Shown here: positions 1 through 11,660 of the stretch, piece after piece
Layout of the letters: each line of letters begins with the position of its first letter
How positions within the stretch are numbered: position 1 is the stretch's first letter
Source of the DNA: Collybiopsis luxurians FD-317 M1
Lineage: Eukaryota > Basidiomycota > Agaricomycetes > Agaricales > Omphalotaceae
NCBI GenBank assembly: GCA_000827265.1
Contig: KN834775.1
Coordinates: 142,547 to 206,546, forward strand
Direction of reading: 5' to 3'
DNA length: 64,000 nucleotides
The notes under the pieces: generated by a model
Told to the model about the DNA's origin: nothing
The model's input: the letters and a program-made list of their open reading frames with translations, nothing else
Databases searched by the model: none
Made by a program: the position numbers and the translations under genes

Positions 1-380
1 ACGGTATCCGCATGTCCCTCGTCCGACAACCAGAATATCCCCAACGCTGTTTGTACAACCTGCTGAAATATGACAGCCCAAATGACCTGGGCTTTTGTGA
101 CCAAGTTCTTTGAACGCACTTCGACGGATTCATGAATGCGATACTTTTCGAGCCATTTCCAGTCTGAGCAGTCCAGGTAATGGAAGAATAGAGATAGAGA
201 CCAATAAGCGATAATTGGACCGGCGACAGTTAAGATAGGATCTGATATTCCGTCGACGAGAGTTGGGTTGGGAGAATGATAGAAAGGGTGGTTTGCGGAC
301 GAAAAGCAAACGGAGTGGCCAGCATAGGATGAGCAGACTGACTTGGATGCGGTGGCCGTCTGGTTTGGATGATGGGCCAT
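1..380 (-). CDS. SUR2: Sphingolipid C4-hydroxylase (SUR2-like), N-terminal part, cut by window edge
   Basis: The frame is open from an ATG at 380-378 to the left edge, giving about 126 codons without an intron. The segments DPILTVAGPIIAYWSLS and EKYRIHESVEVRSKN match the start of yeast Sur2, where a membrane span is followed by the conserved AEKYRIHPSEEV-type stretch. Sur2 is an ER membrane di-iron enzyme that hydroxylates C4 of sphinganine to give phytosphingosine. The catalytic His boxes would lie beyond the edge and cannot be checked. The family assignment rests on this N-terminal similarity alone. The CAF40 gene lies upstream on the same strand. Confidence 0.8.
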   Translation of the reverse strand, partial: MAHHPNQTATASKSVCSSYAGHSVCFSSANHPFYHSPNPTLVDGISDPILTVAGPIIAYWSLSLFFHYLDCSDWKWLEKYRIHESVEVRSKNLVTKAQVIWAVIFQQVVQTALGIFWLSDEGHADT

Positions 381-720
381 TGTGTCTCAGAAAGAGGCTG
401 GAAGGAGGTTCATATCCGAAAAAAAAATATTGACTCCAAAATCAGATGATAAGTGGGTATACAGCTTCCGCTTACTCATCAAAATTCTCGACGCGTCCAT
501 ATCGCGTCTGGACTAATTCCTTTGGTACACATAGCTACAATACTAGGAAGGGGATTCAGATATACGACAATACTTATTAGTTTGTACACTTGAACTTTTA
601 CCAAGCAGACATAGGAATCAGGAAACGGAAAGAAGAGAAAATAAAAAATATCGAAGCAGATGCAAGGTAACAATGCTGGATTGAAAATCCGAGAGATGAT
701 ACAATGTCCATAAACAACTG
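381..720. other. Intergenic, 340 bp
   Basis: This is the space between the CAF40 stop and the SUR2-like start, both on the minus strand. It should contain the CAF40 3' UTR and the SUR2-like promoter. No further gene was seen. Confidence 0.5.
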
Positions 721-2093
721 TCAAGGTTCGTTCAGATTGTTGAGTAGAGTCGTTAAACATCGTTTTGTGACCATGTCGCCCTGTAAGGCAGTCTGAGATC
801 TCACAGCTGGACAGCAACAACTTAAACATACCTTCAAGAGAGCACTAAAAGTCGAGTCGCGTAGAGGCTCAGGTAAGCATGCACGCAGGGCTTCTCGGGC
901 TCTGTAGATTATACTATTAGTAAATAAAGACCGAACACGAAGGTCCCGTTACCACTTACCTCAGATTATCACTCAACCTAAGATAACACCTCACTACATG
1001 TTTCAACAGCCTCACCGCCTGCGTCTCGACCAGCTGATTGACCATGTTGCTCAAAACAGTCCCCACTGCGTAGAAGCGTTCGTAGGTGTGACATATATAC
1101 GTCAGTCCAGTTTCATCGAGAAGGATCTTTTGTACGATGAAAATGGCTACGGTTTTGGACAGCTCGGAACCGGTTTCCATGATCCGAAGACAGAGAGGGA
1201 TAATTTCGGTGGAGAGCAAAAAGTGGATAACAGTGTTGTTGTCGTTTTGCTGAGGAGAGGGTGATTGGTCAGTGGAAACGAGGGACGAAGTTCCAAAGAT
1301 GTACCTTGACGAGAGCTCCAATCACACCCAAAGAGGTAAGACGTAGGTATTCAAACGGTCGAGTTTTAGAAGTTGTGTTTAGGAAGGGGTATAGGAAGAG
1401 AGGGATGTGAGCTATCAAGGGGAAAAATATCAACATTGCAGAGTGAGTGTATAGACTGTATACATACCATTCAAGAAAAGTTGTCGTGTCTCCGTATGTG
1501 AAGCCACACACTGCAGCAAGGCCAGGGCATTACAAACTCGGTTGGAAACATGAGCGGTAAGATTTGGCGGCGAGAGTAGAGGATAGACAGAGACGATTTC
1601 TTGTAGCAGGGCGGGCATGATACCTAGAAAAAATATGTTCAGCAGCTATTTCGGTGACGGAACGGCTCAAGTCCTAACCGAAGGAGTGCCATAAAATCAA
1701 CGCTAAATCATCATACTGTTCCCTCTTCTTGCTCAATTCCAAAAGTGCACTCTCCCTGGTAGTCGGATCCATAAGGTCTATAACTAGTGCAAAGATCTTG
1801 CTATCGTCTTGTACATGCCCCGCGGCACCTGCACCTGCAGCAAGTCCATTGGCAACCGTGGCAGCCCCGGTCAAAAACTGCCCTTGACCGCCGAGCATAG
1901 GTTGATGTGGAACAGGATGAGCTAATTGACTTAGACCTCCGGCAGAGAGAGGCAATGGGGGAGTTTCAGCTGACGAATAAACCGAAGCTGCAACGGAAAG
2001 AGTGTTGTTTCGGTTAACATTGTATGGGTTATACTGAGCGGAGTGCTGCTGTTGTTGAAAAGATAATGGCTTGGGCGATACTAGCCCCGCCAT
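721..2093 (-). CDS. CAF40: CCR4-NOT complex subunit CAF40 / CNOT9 (Rcd1 family)
   Basis: Six exons on the minus strand (2093-1679, 1623-1468, 1411-1305, 1249-960, 901-832, 780-721) join to 365 codons with consistent phases. After a low-complexity Gln/Ser N-terminus of about 95 residues, the armadillo-type Rcd1 domain runs to the end. Near-invariant motifs include [74 protein letters not shown] and [14 protein letters not shown]. The protein is a core subunit of the cytoplasmic CCR4-NOT deadenylase and binds NOT1 and tryptophan-containing peptides of mRNA regulators. The frame is open upstream of 2093 to at least about 2160, but 2093 is the first in-frame ATG; a further 5' exon cannot be excluded. 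The AA14-like gene diverges 211 bp away. Confidence 0.93.
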
Positions 2094-2304
2094 AGCAGAG
2101 GATGAGAGTGAGCTCGTCGACCTGGACGACAATGGTGACCCAGAGTAATTGTGTAAGAAATGAAAACGAAAGGTGGACGGACAGACGGTAGGGCCTTAAG
2201 GGTCGATGACCAATCCATTGGGTCACGTGTTTGGGCGCTTACACGTCCTCACGGGCGCTTACTGTAATTTGCCTATTGACTATGCTAGCCTCTCTCCATC
2301 TTGG

Positions 2305-4104
2305 ATGGCACTGCTCAGCTTGCATATTCTTGCATTTCTAGGTATTTTGTCATATCTCGCTGTTGCAGTTCAAGGTCATGTCGCCGCCTGGCATTATGGT
2401 CAGCGTCCATGCAGCGAGGAGTTCCTTTATCCCTTTCTGATTCCTAACCTTTAGCGATGTACTGTCTGAATGGAACATCAGGATATGACAATCCAAATAA
2501 TAATGATCCTGTACAACCACTATACCAGGTCTGGAAATCTTCACAATCTTTCAAATATCTCAATACTCACCTATGCTATACGTTGTAGATGACCAAGAAG
2601 AATTGGTGGTTCCATCACTATAACAAAGTTCGCTTTTTATCATTCCTGACATTTCGTCCATTCTTACCGTTCTCCGGTCCTCAAGTGCGATCAATTTCCT
2701 CCAGAACAAGGGGACTTTCTTGACCTGTAAGTTATGACATTTTGAATGTCGTTACTCCTCCCCCTTCTCCCTCCCATTCGCTGACAAGTGACATACCGTT
2801 ATAATCGCATCTCATGCCCTTCATAATATAGACCAGTAAACGGCTCCTTCTCTGTCGAACTTGCCGTCAATCGTGCATTTACCATTCTCTCATATAACGG
2901 CTCTGAAATAGCCGAATTCGGTGACGGGGATGATCACCCTGGAATGGGCGAGGGCAAGGATGCGAAGGATTGTATTCATGCTATCAATAGTGAGTAATAA
3001 TTTTGAAATCTCATAGTAGAAGAATCAAACCGTTCATACCGCTTCCTCCAGTCCATACCCAAAATGAAAGTATGGCTGCTGGGACGGCTTTCGCGATTTC
3101 ATACCAGGTATATCCACAGTTTCACGTTTTCGAGAATCATCCTTTGATGTTGAAAATGGGCTTTGAACAGTCAAATATGAGCCTAGTCACACCCGAGAAT
3201 CTCGTCGTGTTTACGGTTTTGTACCAGTACATTTCGTCTGTCCTTTCTCCGTATCCTTTATCTTACTAATCGACGCAGCTCTCCATGGAAGCGTATCGCG
3301 ACATATTCGGTACCTAATTTGCCTGCCTGCCCTCCAGAGGGTTGCATATGTGCTGTAAGAGTATCTCTGATATTCTTACTTGTGCACGAACTTACTTTTT
3401 TTGCTTTGGTTTGCCTAGTGGGGATGGGTAAGTACCGCGAAACTTTCGTGTAGAATCTTTCTTTGATTACTGTCTTTTGCAACAAGGTTCCGAATGGGTA
3501 AATCCCTTGTTTCAATCCACTGTTTATCTCATCTTCTAACTTTCTTCATTCTTGCCTCTTGCGTCTATCAATTTTGCGATAGTTGCGGAACTCCCAATAT
3601 GTACCACCTAGGTTATCGCTGCAAAGTAACTGGTAAACTCACCGGCGATGCAGCCGTAGCTCCCGCGCAACCTCCCGTATGGTGTGAAGACGATCCGGGA
3701 GGCTGTGTGAAGGGTGCTAAGCAGATGCTTTATTGGAATCAGCTCGAGGGCAATAACATTGAAGTTGAAGGCTGGGATTTAGCCGGAGACCCAAAAAGTC
3801 CAGCTTACAATGCAAAGTGTGGATTCAAGAATGGTATGTGTCACGTCAATTCCCTTCTTCTGGCTCGCTGACCGCTTGCATCTGGTTGTTAGGTGCGCAG
3901 ACAGACATATTTCTCGAGCCTGGCTCTGCGACACCCACACACGTACCTCCCTCTCCTGTCCGACATAAACTTCCCGGACTGGTGCGGATAGGGCCTCCAA
4001 AGAAACGCATCGGGCCTGTCAGAGTGCTTTTAGAGCTTGCACACAGATATATGGCGATGGTTTATCAGTTTCCTTTCTTTGGGTATTATTACACTCGGAC
4101 ATAG
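2305..4104 (+). CDS. AA14-family lytic polysaccharide monooxygenase (secreted)
   Basis: Twelve exons (2305-2398, 2455-2528, 2589-2627, 2686-2726, 2832-2989, 3052-3107, 3171-3226, 3279-3354, 3419-3427, 3487-3497, 3583-3833, 3893-4104) give 358 codons. A signal peptide ends at AVQG, so the mature protein begins with His (HVAAWHYG), as needed for the copper histidine brace. Family landmarks are KKNWWFHHYN, a second His in the AINIHTQNE segment, LPACPPEGCICAW, MYHLGYRCKVTG, AKQMLYWNQLEGNN and NGAQTDIF. AA14 enzymes are copper monooxygenases of white-rot fungi reported to cleave xylan associated with cellulose. Exons 9 and 10 are only 9 and 11 nt, and correct splicing is needed to link CICAW with GWVPNG. 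The substrate is inferred from the family. Confidence 0.85.
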
Positions 4105-4360
4105 AACGCATGGACGTGCAGACACGCACACTAATGATTCGCCACTTACCGTCTAAGCGAGAAGTGATACTTAAACCTTTTGGAATAGATCTTTAGATAA
4201 TTTATATCCGGAATGGTTATTCAGCCCTTCCCTGTTGCAGTTTCTAATCTCGGCACAGTACTCTATTACTTGTGTGCTTACGCGGTATTAATGCCAGTAA
4301 TCATCTTCCGTTTTCAATGTAGCAGATCGTTATTCATATATAATACATGTTCATGTAGGT

Positions 4361-5679
4361 TCAAAATCCAAATACCTCCTCGACCCAGTTGACGATGTTC
4401 ATTGTTGCATCGCCGAGTCCTCCTCTAGGTTTCTGCGGAAAAGACGTGTCGAAAATGGGATCTTCGTGTACCCCATTTTCTTCAACATCCAGTCGAACAT
4501 CAAGTTTCGAATTTGGAAGATTTTTTAGTGCACTGTAGAGTCCAGTGGCATCATCGAGTAAGACTTCTTTGCCTCCTGCGGTAATCAATATTCGTTCCAA
4601 GTATTCATCCAAGCCTGCAAACCAAGGCTCTTTCAGATCGGGCTCGCAATAAATAGTTTTAATCCAGGGTAGATGCGAATCTGGAACTCCTTCAAGATAC
4701 ACTTTACCCCAGTTTAGTACTGCTGTAGCTGGAAGGACATCATAGACCTCATTTCTTTCGTAAGAGGGGGTTGGAGTGTCAATCGACTGCCAAGGGGAAA
4801 GCAAGCAGACGCCTCCCAACCGCTTTGGGGGCGTAACCTCAGAAGGATATAATAATCCTCTAGTGACGCGCTGCAGAGGGGATGGTGTCACTCCTTCGAA
4901 GGGATGTAGAGTGTGGACTAGTAATTGAACGATTACATTTGCTCCAGCAGAGTCGCCGATTAGGATGAGATTCTCCGGCTTAACACCAGAGGACAAGAGA
5001 TAGGTCAATGCTTGAGAAATTTCGTCCAGTTGGGTGGGAAACTTAGCCGGATGAAGCGCTTGAATTCGGGGATTCGTGAGTGTTAGACATGACATGAAAT
5101 GTATACTCACAGTACGCCAGCGCAACGATTCCGAAATCCTTGGAATTATCCCGTTTCAACAATTCTTGATGAACTCGAGGACAGAACGCAAGCATGGTGT
5201 CGGTGGCAGTAAGCATATAGGCTCCACCTATAAGAGACTATAAAAGAAAAGGTGCGCAACCAGGGAAGCCATACGTACCGTGAACATAGAATAAAACGCG
5301 ATCTGTCCTTTTCTCCGTGAGCCATAACAATTTGGCATTCTCACCAACATCCTCAATCACAGGTTGCACACGATTGGCTTTGGCCCACCCTCGATAGACG
5401 TCTACAGATGTACCAGTAGCCCATTGTAGTTGGCGGATAGATGCTCGCCCCACATAATATTTAACGGCAGCCTCGACTCTAACACGGTTCAACCGTTTCT
5501 TCTTCCACTGCTTTAAAAATGGAGATAGGAATGCCGCTGCGAGAGCCCTGAAAGCTAGGTAAGAATATGGTTAGCAGCGCATAAATGAAAAATTGAACCA
5601 GACGAGACATACGTAGTTGAAAGAAGATGCTGAGAAACGATATTCTCTCCAGAAGTGTGATTTGCTTGGTAGGATGCAT
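4361..5679 (-). CDS. Alpha/beta hydrolase, HSL/Say1-like (copy 1)
   Basis: Four exons (5679-5613, 5554-5279, 5227-5111, 5058-4361) encode 385 residues. The N-terminus is hydrophobic and probably a membrane anchor. The oxyanion motif VHGGAY is interrupted by the second intron, the nucleophile elbow is GDSAGA, and the catalytic His is in GVHEDP. The acid is probably the Glu in GGKEVLLDD. The family includes yeast Say1, an ER sterol-acetate deacetylase, and other carboxylesterases; the substrate here is unknown. A close paralogue lies at 8486-9792 on the other strand with identical lengths of exons 1-3 (67, 276 and 117 nt) and the same intron phases, so the two arose by duplication. A DUF1295 reductase lies between them. 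Confidence 0.85.
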
Positions 5680-6328
5680 GACAGGGTAGTATCATTAGAT
5701 ATTTAAATGCATTTGCGGCCTTAAATATGCAGGGAAATGACAGGTGATCATTCGGACGTCTTATCATGTTCATATGTTTCTATGTGTCGATGTACGCGCT
5801 GAGCACGGCCCTCCGCGCGAATTGAGAACTCACCTCGTGACATTAATGGGAAGTTAGAAGCGACGAATGAATAAAAGTTCTGAGTGGAACAGTGTAGGCG
5901 GAAATTTATATGTTCCATGGAAAGACACTCTTTCCTTTGCGTTCTTTAAATTTGGGACAGGTATCTTGTAGGTTGTCCACGAAGAGGGTAAATATAAGTT
6001 TATCTGAAGGAGCCTCGCTAGTTGCCGCTCGGTGGGTAAGGGCCTACCTTCAAAAATCAAAGTGAGTAAATATTTCAAGGTCATCGAGACTGACAGCAGG
6101 TGAGGCCGGGTTCTCGCGACAGAAGAAAGCAAATGTTATTGGAAGAAGCCGTGACCTACCCGTGACCGTGTATGGGGCTGTCCACGTCGTCATGCCTCGA
6201 TACGATCCCTGTCCCGTACCCATCTCAGACCGAATCAGTCTACGTATTTGCCTACGATGCGGCGTATCTAATTCCATATTTAATCTTTCATTGCCCCAAC
6301 TTTTAATCCGCCAACATTAACTGAACAA
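5680..6328. other. Intergenic, 649 bp, divergent promoters
   Basis: This lies between the start of hydrolase copy 1 (minus) and the DUF1295 gene (plus). Short open frames on the minus strand (about 6277-6050 and 6132-5854) lack recognisable motifs and could not be joined into a convincing gene. I see no repeat or RNA gene. Confidence 0.4.
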
Positions 6329-7835
6329 ATGGCAGTCTACGTACTCGACCATTACTATCTTGCTATCACCGTCTTGGTAACGACGGCATACCAACTGCTG
6401 GGCTTCGCAATCGCCTGGACCCTTCAATTTGACAAAATAACCGATTTCACTGGTGGTACGTGGTCAGCACCGTACTTCTGTATATGCGAGCCTAATTGGA
6501 CTGGACAATTGCAGGATCCAATTTCTTCATCTTAGGTCTGTATTTTGGTTGAATTGATCCTGACCGTTGAATCCTCAACTATATCAGCTCTTCTCACTTT
6601 ACTCATTGGAAATGAGTTTCATACTCGAAACGTTGTTGCTAGCGTCCTGGTGATGGTGTGGGCCGTCCGAATTGCCGGCTTTCTTCTGTATCGTGTGTTG
6701 AGGACTGGTAGCGATAATCGATTCGACGAAATTCGGTCGAATTTCTTCAAATTCCTAGGTGCGAATGCTCTACTTGTTTCGAAGAATTCCTTCTAAGGCC
6801 TTTTGACAGGATTTTGGGTTGGTGAGCGATGTTTAATTCCTAGGCTAGATTCATGGACCTCATTATGCTTTGATTCAAGGTCAAATACTTTGGGTACGTT
6901 GATAGTTGCCTTTGCATAGTAGAGCAATTTCTGACGTACTATGGAGATCTGGACTGTATCTCTTCCCCTCACTATCCTCAATTCTCCCGCAATATCGGAC
7001 ACAAGCCGCGCAGGCTCCAATCCAGATTTTGGTACCTCCCGTGATATTGCAGGAATTATCCTTTGGGTCTTGGGATGGTTGATTGAGACTGTATCCGACT
7101 TTCAAAAGGTTCGTTGTTGCTTACTCGTATGTAGGTCCTTAGCTGAATGTTGGCCGTCATAGTTTCGGTATAAAATGTCATCAAATAAACCAAAAGACAA
7201 GCCTGTCTCGGTTCGTCGGTTTCTTTGTTTTTTGACCCTCCATTCTGGAAAGCGGATTTCTCACAGACTGGTCTATGGAAATGGTCTCGCCATCCTCCTT
7301 ACTTCGGAGAGTGGGTACTCTGTGTATCCCACAACATCTTTCAATCCTAACGCGAGATTTTTTGACCATTAGAATTATATGTTGGTGGGGAATCTGGATC
7401 TTGTGCATTTCTCCTACGACAAATGGCTCTCTTCCTTCATCCTCCAAGTCTGCTCAGTACGGATCAGTCGTATCCCCGCTGTTCACTCTAATGTACGTTT
7501 CTTCCAATGATATGCCTCTTAATTCTACGGCTCATCATCTTGATAGTCTCCTCATGTTTGGCTCTGGTGTACCCACAGCCGAAAAACCCCAGGCAAAGAA
7601 GTTCTTCCTCATGAGCCATGGAGATGATGCCAAACCAGAGCATGCCAATAGTTGGCCAAACTATAAGGAATACCTGCGCAGAACCTCTGTCCTTGTTCCT
7701 GTGCCACCGTTCATCTACAGACCTCTGCCCCAGTGGTTGAAGAGCACGATTTTGCTGGACTTTCCGATGTATCGATTTGACGAAGGCAAGGATGGAACAG
7801 CTGCAATTGAGGAGTTACGAAACAATTCTGTGTAA
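6329..7835 (+). CDS. DUF1295 / steroid 5-alpha-reductase-like membrane protein
   Basis: Ten exons (6329-6455, 6515-6535, 6588-6758, 6810-6821, 6880-6893, 6947-7108, 7163-7210, 7267-7310, 7373-7492, 7547-7835) sum to 335 codons. Several hydrophobic spans alternate with loops. The C-terminal motif GLWKWSRHPPYFGE is the hallmark of the DUF1295 / 3-oxo-5-alpha-steroid-4-dehydrogenase fold, and the two-Trp stretch WWGIWILC follows it. Relatives are NADPH-dependent reductases of sterol-like or fatty lipids in the ER, but no substrate can be inferred from sequence. Exons of 21, 12 and 14 nt make this model sensitive to annotation error. It lies between two duplicated alpha/beta hydrolases, a context compatible with lipid or sterol ester metabolism but not proof of it. 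Confidence 0.8.
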
Positions 7836-8485
7836 TTCTTATGTCGTATGGACATTCAAACATTCCCTCACTCAGACTTATTTATCGAACTCATTCGCAC
7901 AGTTACCAGCTGTAACCATGTCACACACACACTGTATGTATCATTTTGTGACTTTGCCCCTGTCATCGCATAACCTTCAATCATATTGTTCATGTAACTC
8001 CCAAGTCGAAGTTGGCATCAACTCACGTCAAGGATGTGAAGGTACAAAGGTCTATCAGGGATAACATCCTTCGAAGATCAGCGCTGTTGTTAATATTATC
8101 GCATTATCTACAGCGCGGCTCGGCTGCATATCCATCAAATGTCGATTCGCGAAGCCGATCCATCGTCAACTTTCTAGGACAGCCCAGCAGTCACAATTAT
8201 CGTCACTAGCGCTTCTTAGTATGCTTCCTTTCGAAACTCTTTGGGGAGTTGCGTTCACCGTAACTTGGTGTCCATGAGCGATGGGAAGTCCAGTCCTCAC
8301 AAAACTCGAGAACTTTGATTTGAACGCGTCTGAGAATTTTGCGGCTCTCCGATTCTCCGCGGCTATTGAATCGGACAATCTATCGAAGATTTGAGGTCGG
8401 AAGAACATTCAAGTGCAGGTTAGTAGGCATACATAAGGTGAATCATATTGGTACCCCAAGATTCGTTCACTATACCAGCCTCGTC
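7836..8485. other. Intergenic, 650 bp
   Basis: This lies between the DUF1295 stop and the start of hydrolase copy 2, both on the plus strand. Only short frames without motifs are present, and I saw no repeat or RNA gene. It should hold the promoter of hydrolase copy 2. Confidence 0.4.
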
Positions 8486-9792
8486 ATGGCTCCAACGGAA
8501 CAGATCTCATTCCTAGAGAAATTGTCTGCGCTCACTACTGTCCTTCGACTACGTAAGTCATGCTTGGCCAACCAATTTGTTCCCTATCGTTTACCATGTC
8601 TTTCGTTTAGCCTTTAGAGTGCTCACATCGATAATCTTGTCCCCATTCCTAAAGCAATACAACAAGAAACCATTGAACCGTGTCACTATAGAGGCTGTCA
8701 TTCGATTTCTCTTCGATAGCCTATCTTTTCGTCAATTGCAATGGGCTTCCGGGCCCTCCGTACAAGTATATAAAGCTTGGGCCAAAGCCAGAGGCATACA
8801 GCCTATTATTGAAGAGTTCGGAGGGAATGCCAAGCTGTTGTGGCTTACGGAAAAAAAGTCCAATCGAGTTTTGTTCTATGTTCATGGTATGCATCAGGAC
8901 TCTATCTGTCTACGTTGTTTGAAGAGTCGTGTAGGTGGAGGATACATGGTATCCATTAACAAGTTCATGCTTACGTTTGGACCTCGAATTCGGGAAGAGC
9001 TTCTTAAGCGGGAGATCTTCGAGGATTTCGATATCGTTGTACTCGCATACAGTGGGTATTTATTCAATCTCGTCTCTGGCACTCACGAACCTTCAACTTC
9101 AAGCGCTCTATCCGGCGAAATTTCCTACACAGCTCGACGAGCTTTCTCAAGGACTGGCCTATATTCTTTCTTCGGGGATCAAGCAGGAGAATGTCATCCT
9201 GATGGGGGACTCCGCGGGCGGAAACCTGATCGTCCAGCTCCTAAGCCATACTCTCCATCCCTTTGAAGGAGTGACACCATCCCCTCTGCAGCGTGTTACA
9301 GTACCGTCTTCTCCTGAGGATATACCTATAAAGCAGCTGGGAGGTGTCTACTTGCTTTCGCCTTGGCAGTCGTTAGACACACCCACTCCATCCTATGCGA
9401 AGAACAGCGCTTCCGATGTGGTTTCCCCTTCGGCGCTTTTGCGCTGTGGAAAAACGTATTTGGAAGGAGTCCCTGAATCGCACCTACCATGGATCAAAAC
9501 CGCTTACTGCGCACCAGACTCGAAGGAGCCGTGGTTTACAGGCCTGGATGAATATGTAGGGCGAGTGATGATTACCGCGGGAGGCAAGGAGGTGTTACTG
9601 GATGATTCCACTGGACTTTATAGCGCACTAAAAACACTCGCGACATCGAAACTTGATGTTCAGTTGGATGTACAAGAGGACGGGATTCATGGAGACCCCA
9701 TTTTTGACGCGTCTTTCCCGCAGAAAGCTGGAGGACTTGGCGATGTGACGTTGAATGTTGTGAATTGGATCGGGGAGGGATTCGGAGGTTAG
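8486..9792 (+). CDS. Alpha/beta hydrolase, HSL/Say1-like (copy 2)
   Basis: Four exons (8486-8552, 8611-8886, 8935-9051, 9104-9792) give 382 codons. The fold markers are VHGGGYMV (oxyanion hole, split by intron 2), GDSAGGN (nucleophile Ser), GGKEVLLDD (probable acid) and DGIHGDP (His). Compared with copy 1 at 4361-5679, exon sizes and phases of the first three exons are the same and most of the protein aligns without gaps, including HTLHPFEGVTPSPLQRVT in both. The motif AYTLYPAKFPTQLDE replaces the AYRLAPE-type segment of bacterial relatives. It is an esterase or deacetylase by family, with unknown substrate. Confidence 0.87.
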
Positions 9793-10333
9793 ATTATTAT
9801 CGAGTTTCGTAATGAATATACCCGAAATTTTAGTCTATTTGTTTACCTTGGCTTTGAGAACAGGGCGAAGACTTATCTCGAAAGGTTACCTACGAGGTTA
9901 AAGTTTCATCCTGAAAAACGGCTCAGACTAATCCCCCTTCGACACCCGCTTGCTCACTTTCGGACCTCACTTCGAATGCATCTTGCTAGACTGTCTCTAA
10001 AATATGTCTTGAAAGCTTGTTGCCTACTCAGTCGCTCAAGATCGTCGATGCGAAGAATGATTTTTTTTTTCACGAAAATCAAGCCAGGCTAGGGGCAGTG
10101 CTGGGTGATCGCAGCGGCGTTCTTGGTGGTACTCATCTATTAGGCTATTATAGACCGTGTTATTTAAACCATGCACAGTCAGAGTTGAATTTCAAGTACG
10201 ACTTCTTACTTCCCTCCAGGACTGGGGCCTGGACAAGCCATTCGTTCTCATTCCTCCTTCGACCAAGATTTCCGAACCATATATTCGTTGAGCGAATATA
10301 TTCATCTTCGTCTAATTAATGGCATACTGCAAG
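9793..10333. other. Intergenic, 541 bp
   Basis: This is the promoter side of the thaumatin-like gene. A short plus-strand frame (10017-10319) has no recognisable motif and no splice context, so I regard it as chance. Nothing else was seen. Confidence 0.4.
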
Positions 10334-11394
10334 ATGTTCATAATAGGTTGCATCCTAGGTGTATTGTTCGCATCGTCGACCTTGGCTGCGCCACCGTTGG
10401 TCAGAAGGACGGGAGCCCATTTGGTTCGAGCGACTTTTTGATGTCATCGTGCCACTGATACCATTCATCCCTAGTTTACACTGGTGAATCAATGTGAGGA
10501 CAGCATCACTCCAATTTTTGCTGATACACGGTGTGGATACTCTCCCCGTGAGTGTCGACCCTAAAATCTCCCGTTTGAATGTGCAATAGCTGACTACACC
10601 GGCTATGGCATACGTAGGGTGCGACGACGCGTCTTCCTTCACTGCTGCCCAACCGGGAAGTATTGCTGTAGGGAAAAGCACAACGGTGACGGTTCCTGCT
10701 AGCGTGCGCTTACGATTGTTCCGCCATGCTCGAGCATTAAATACTGATCCAAAATCATGCATAGTGGGTCGGGCGCGTCTTTGCCCAGATTGACAGCTGT
10801 GGCGAGAAGGGCGAAGGCTGTACGATGGGCGAATTTAATCTGGGTGAGCCTTCTTGACTAGAGTAAAGGAAAACCACCCGATCCATGTCCAATTCCAGAT
10901 TCTGGAAATATGTATACTCCTCAAGTACGTTTCTTCCACCCAGACATTCGTTGCAACTGAGTAGTCAAGTATCGTTAGAGTTATGATATCTCCAATATCC
11001 AAAGCTACACGCAGGCCATGTCTATTGGGGCCGCGGGATGCGATACTGTCACTTGTAGTAGTGCGGATTGTGGTGTAAGTTGGTCATTGAATTGCTCTTC
11101 CCAGTATTAATACGTTTGTCCAGTGCACGAATGCATACCCTGAAGGTGTACGTCTGTAAATGAAATTAATTGAATGATTTGACAGACATGTATATCTGAA
11201 TAGGACATGACTGGCTGTGGAAATGATTCGCCGGTAAGTATTAGAAGACTTGCGCCCGAATGAACTTCTAACTCCATGATATCAAAGGTCCGGGCTTGTT
11301 CAGCAGGTATGTGTTTTGGACAGATGATTGCTGTGAAAGAAGTCAACGAATTTGTTCAGGCAACATTGCATTCACGATTACATTTTGTCCCTAA
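10334..11394 (+). CDS. Small secreted thaumatin-like ('glycopeptide'-type) protein, ten short exons
   Basis: No long open frame exists here. Ten exons (10334-10423, 10475-10547, 10618-10703, 10765-10843, 10899-10924, 10979-11074, 11124-11147, 11204-11233, 11288-11306, 11360-11394) join with matching phases to 185 codons. The start is a signal peptide (MFIIGCILGVLFASSTLAAP). Characteristic pieces are FTLVNQC, ADTRCGYSPRC, QPGSIAVGKST, WVGRVFAQIDSCG, GEGCTMGEFNL, YDISNIQSYTQAMSI, AGCDTVTCSSADCG and GCGNDSPVRACSAGNIAFTI, with many paired cysteines. This resembles small secreted basidiomycete proteins with a thaumatin-like beta fold. Such proteins are extracellular and sometimes wall-associated; the role is unknown. 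The regular phases and cysteine pattern argue strongly that the gene is real although every exon is below 100 nt. Confidence 0.8.
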
Positions 11395-11660
11395 GATTTT
11401 CTTCTGTAGGGTTCATTTTCTGGAAATGAGATAGAATTGGAGTTACTCTTGAGTGACACTGTCAAGTTGAAGGCTGAAACGAGTGGATGGCTCTGCCAAG
11501 GGCTCATCTTGATCAGACTGTTCGGGAGTAAATGTTGAGTTTAGTATCTATGGCAGTTAGCCATCGTGGCTATCACCGCTACTTCCATGTTATATCCTAT
11601 ACCCTACGCTCTTGGATCTTCTTTCTGACCTCTCTGTAACTCGATATCGATTCTCGCAAT

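Noticed and set aside
2206..2304. Upstream in-frame ATG at 2206 as the AA14 start
   Set aside because: It would bury the signal peptide; the ATG at 2305 places the signal peptide and the N-terminal His correctly.
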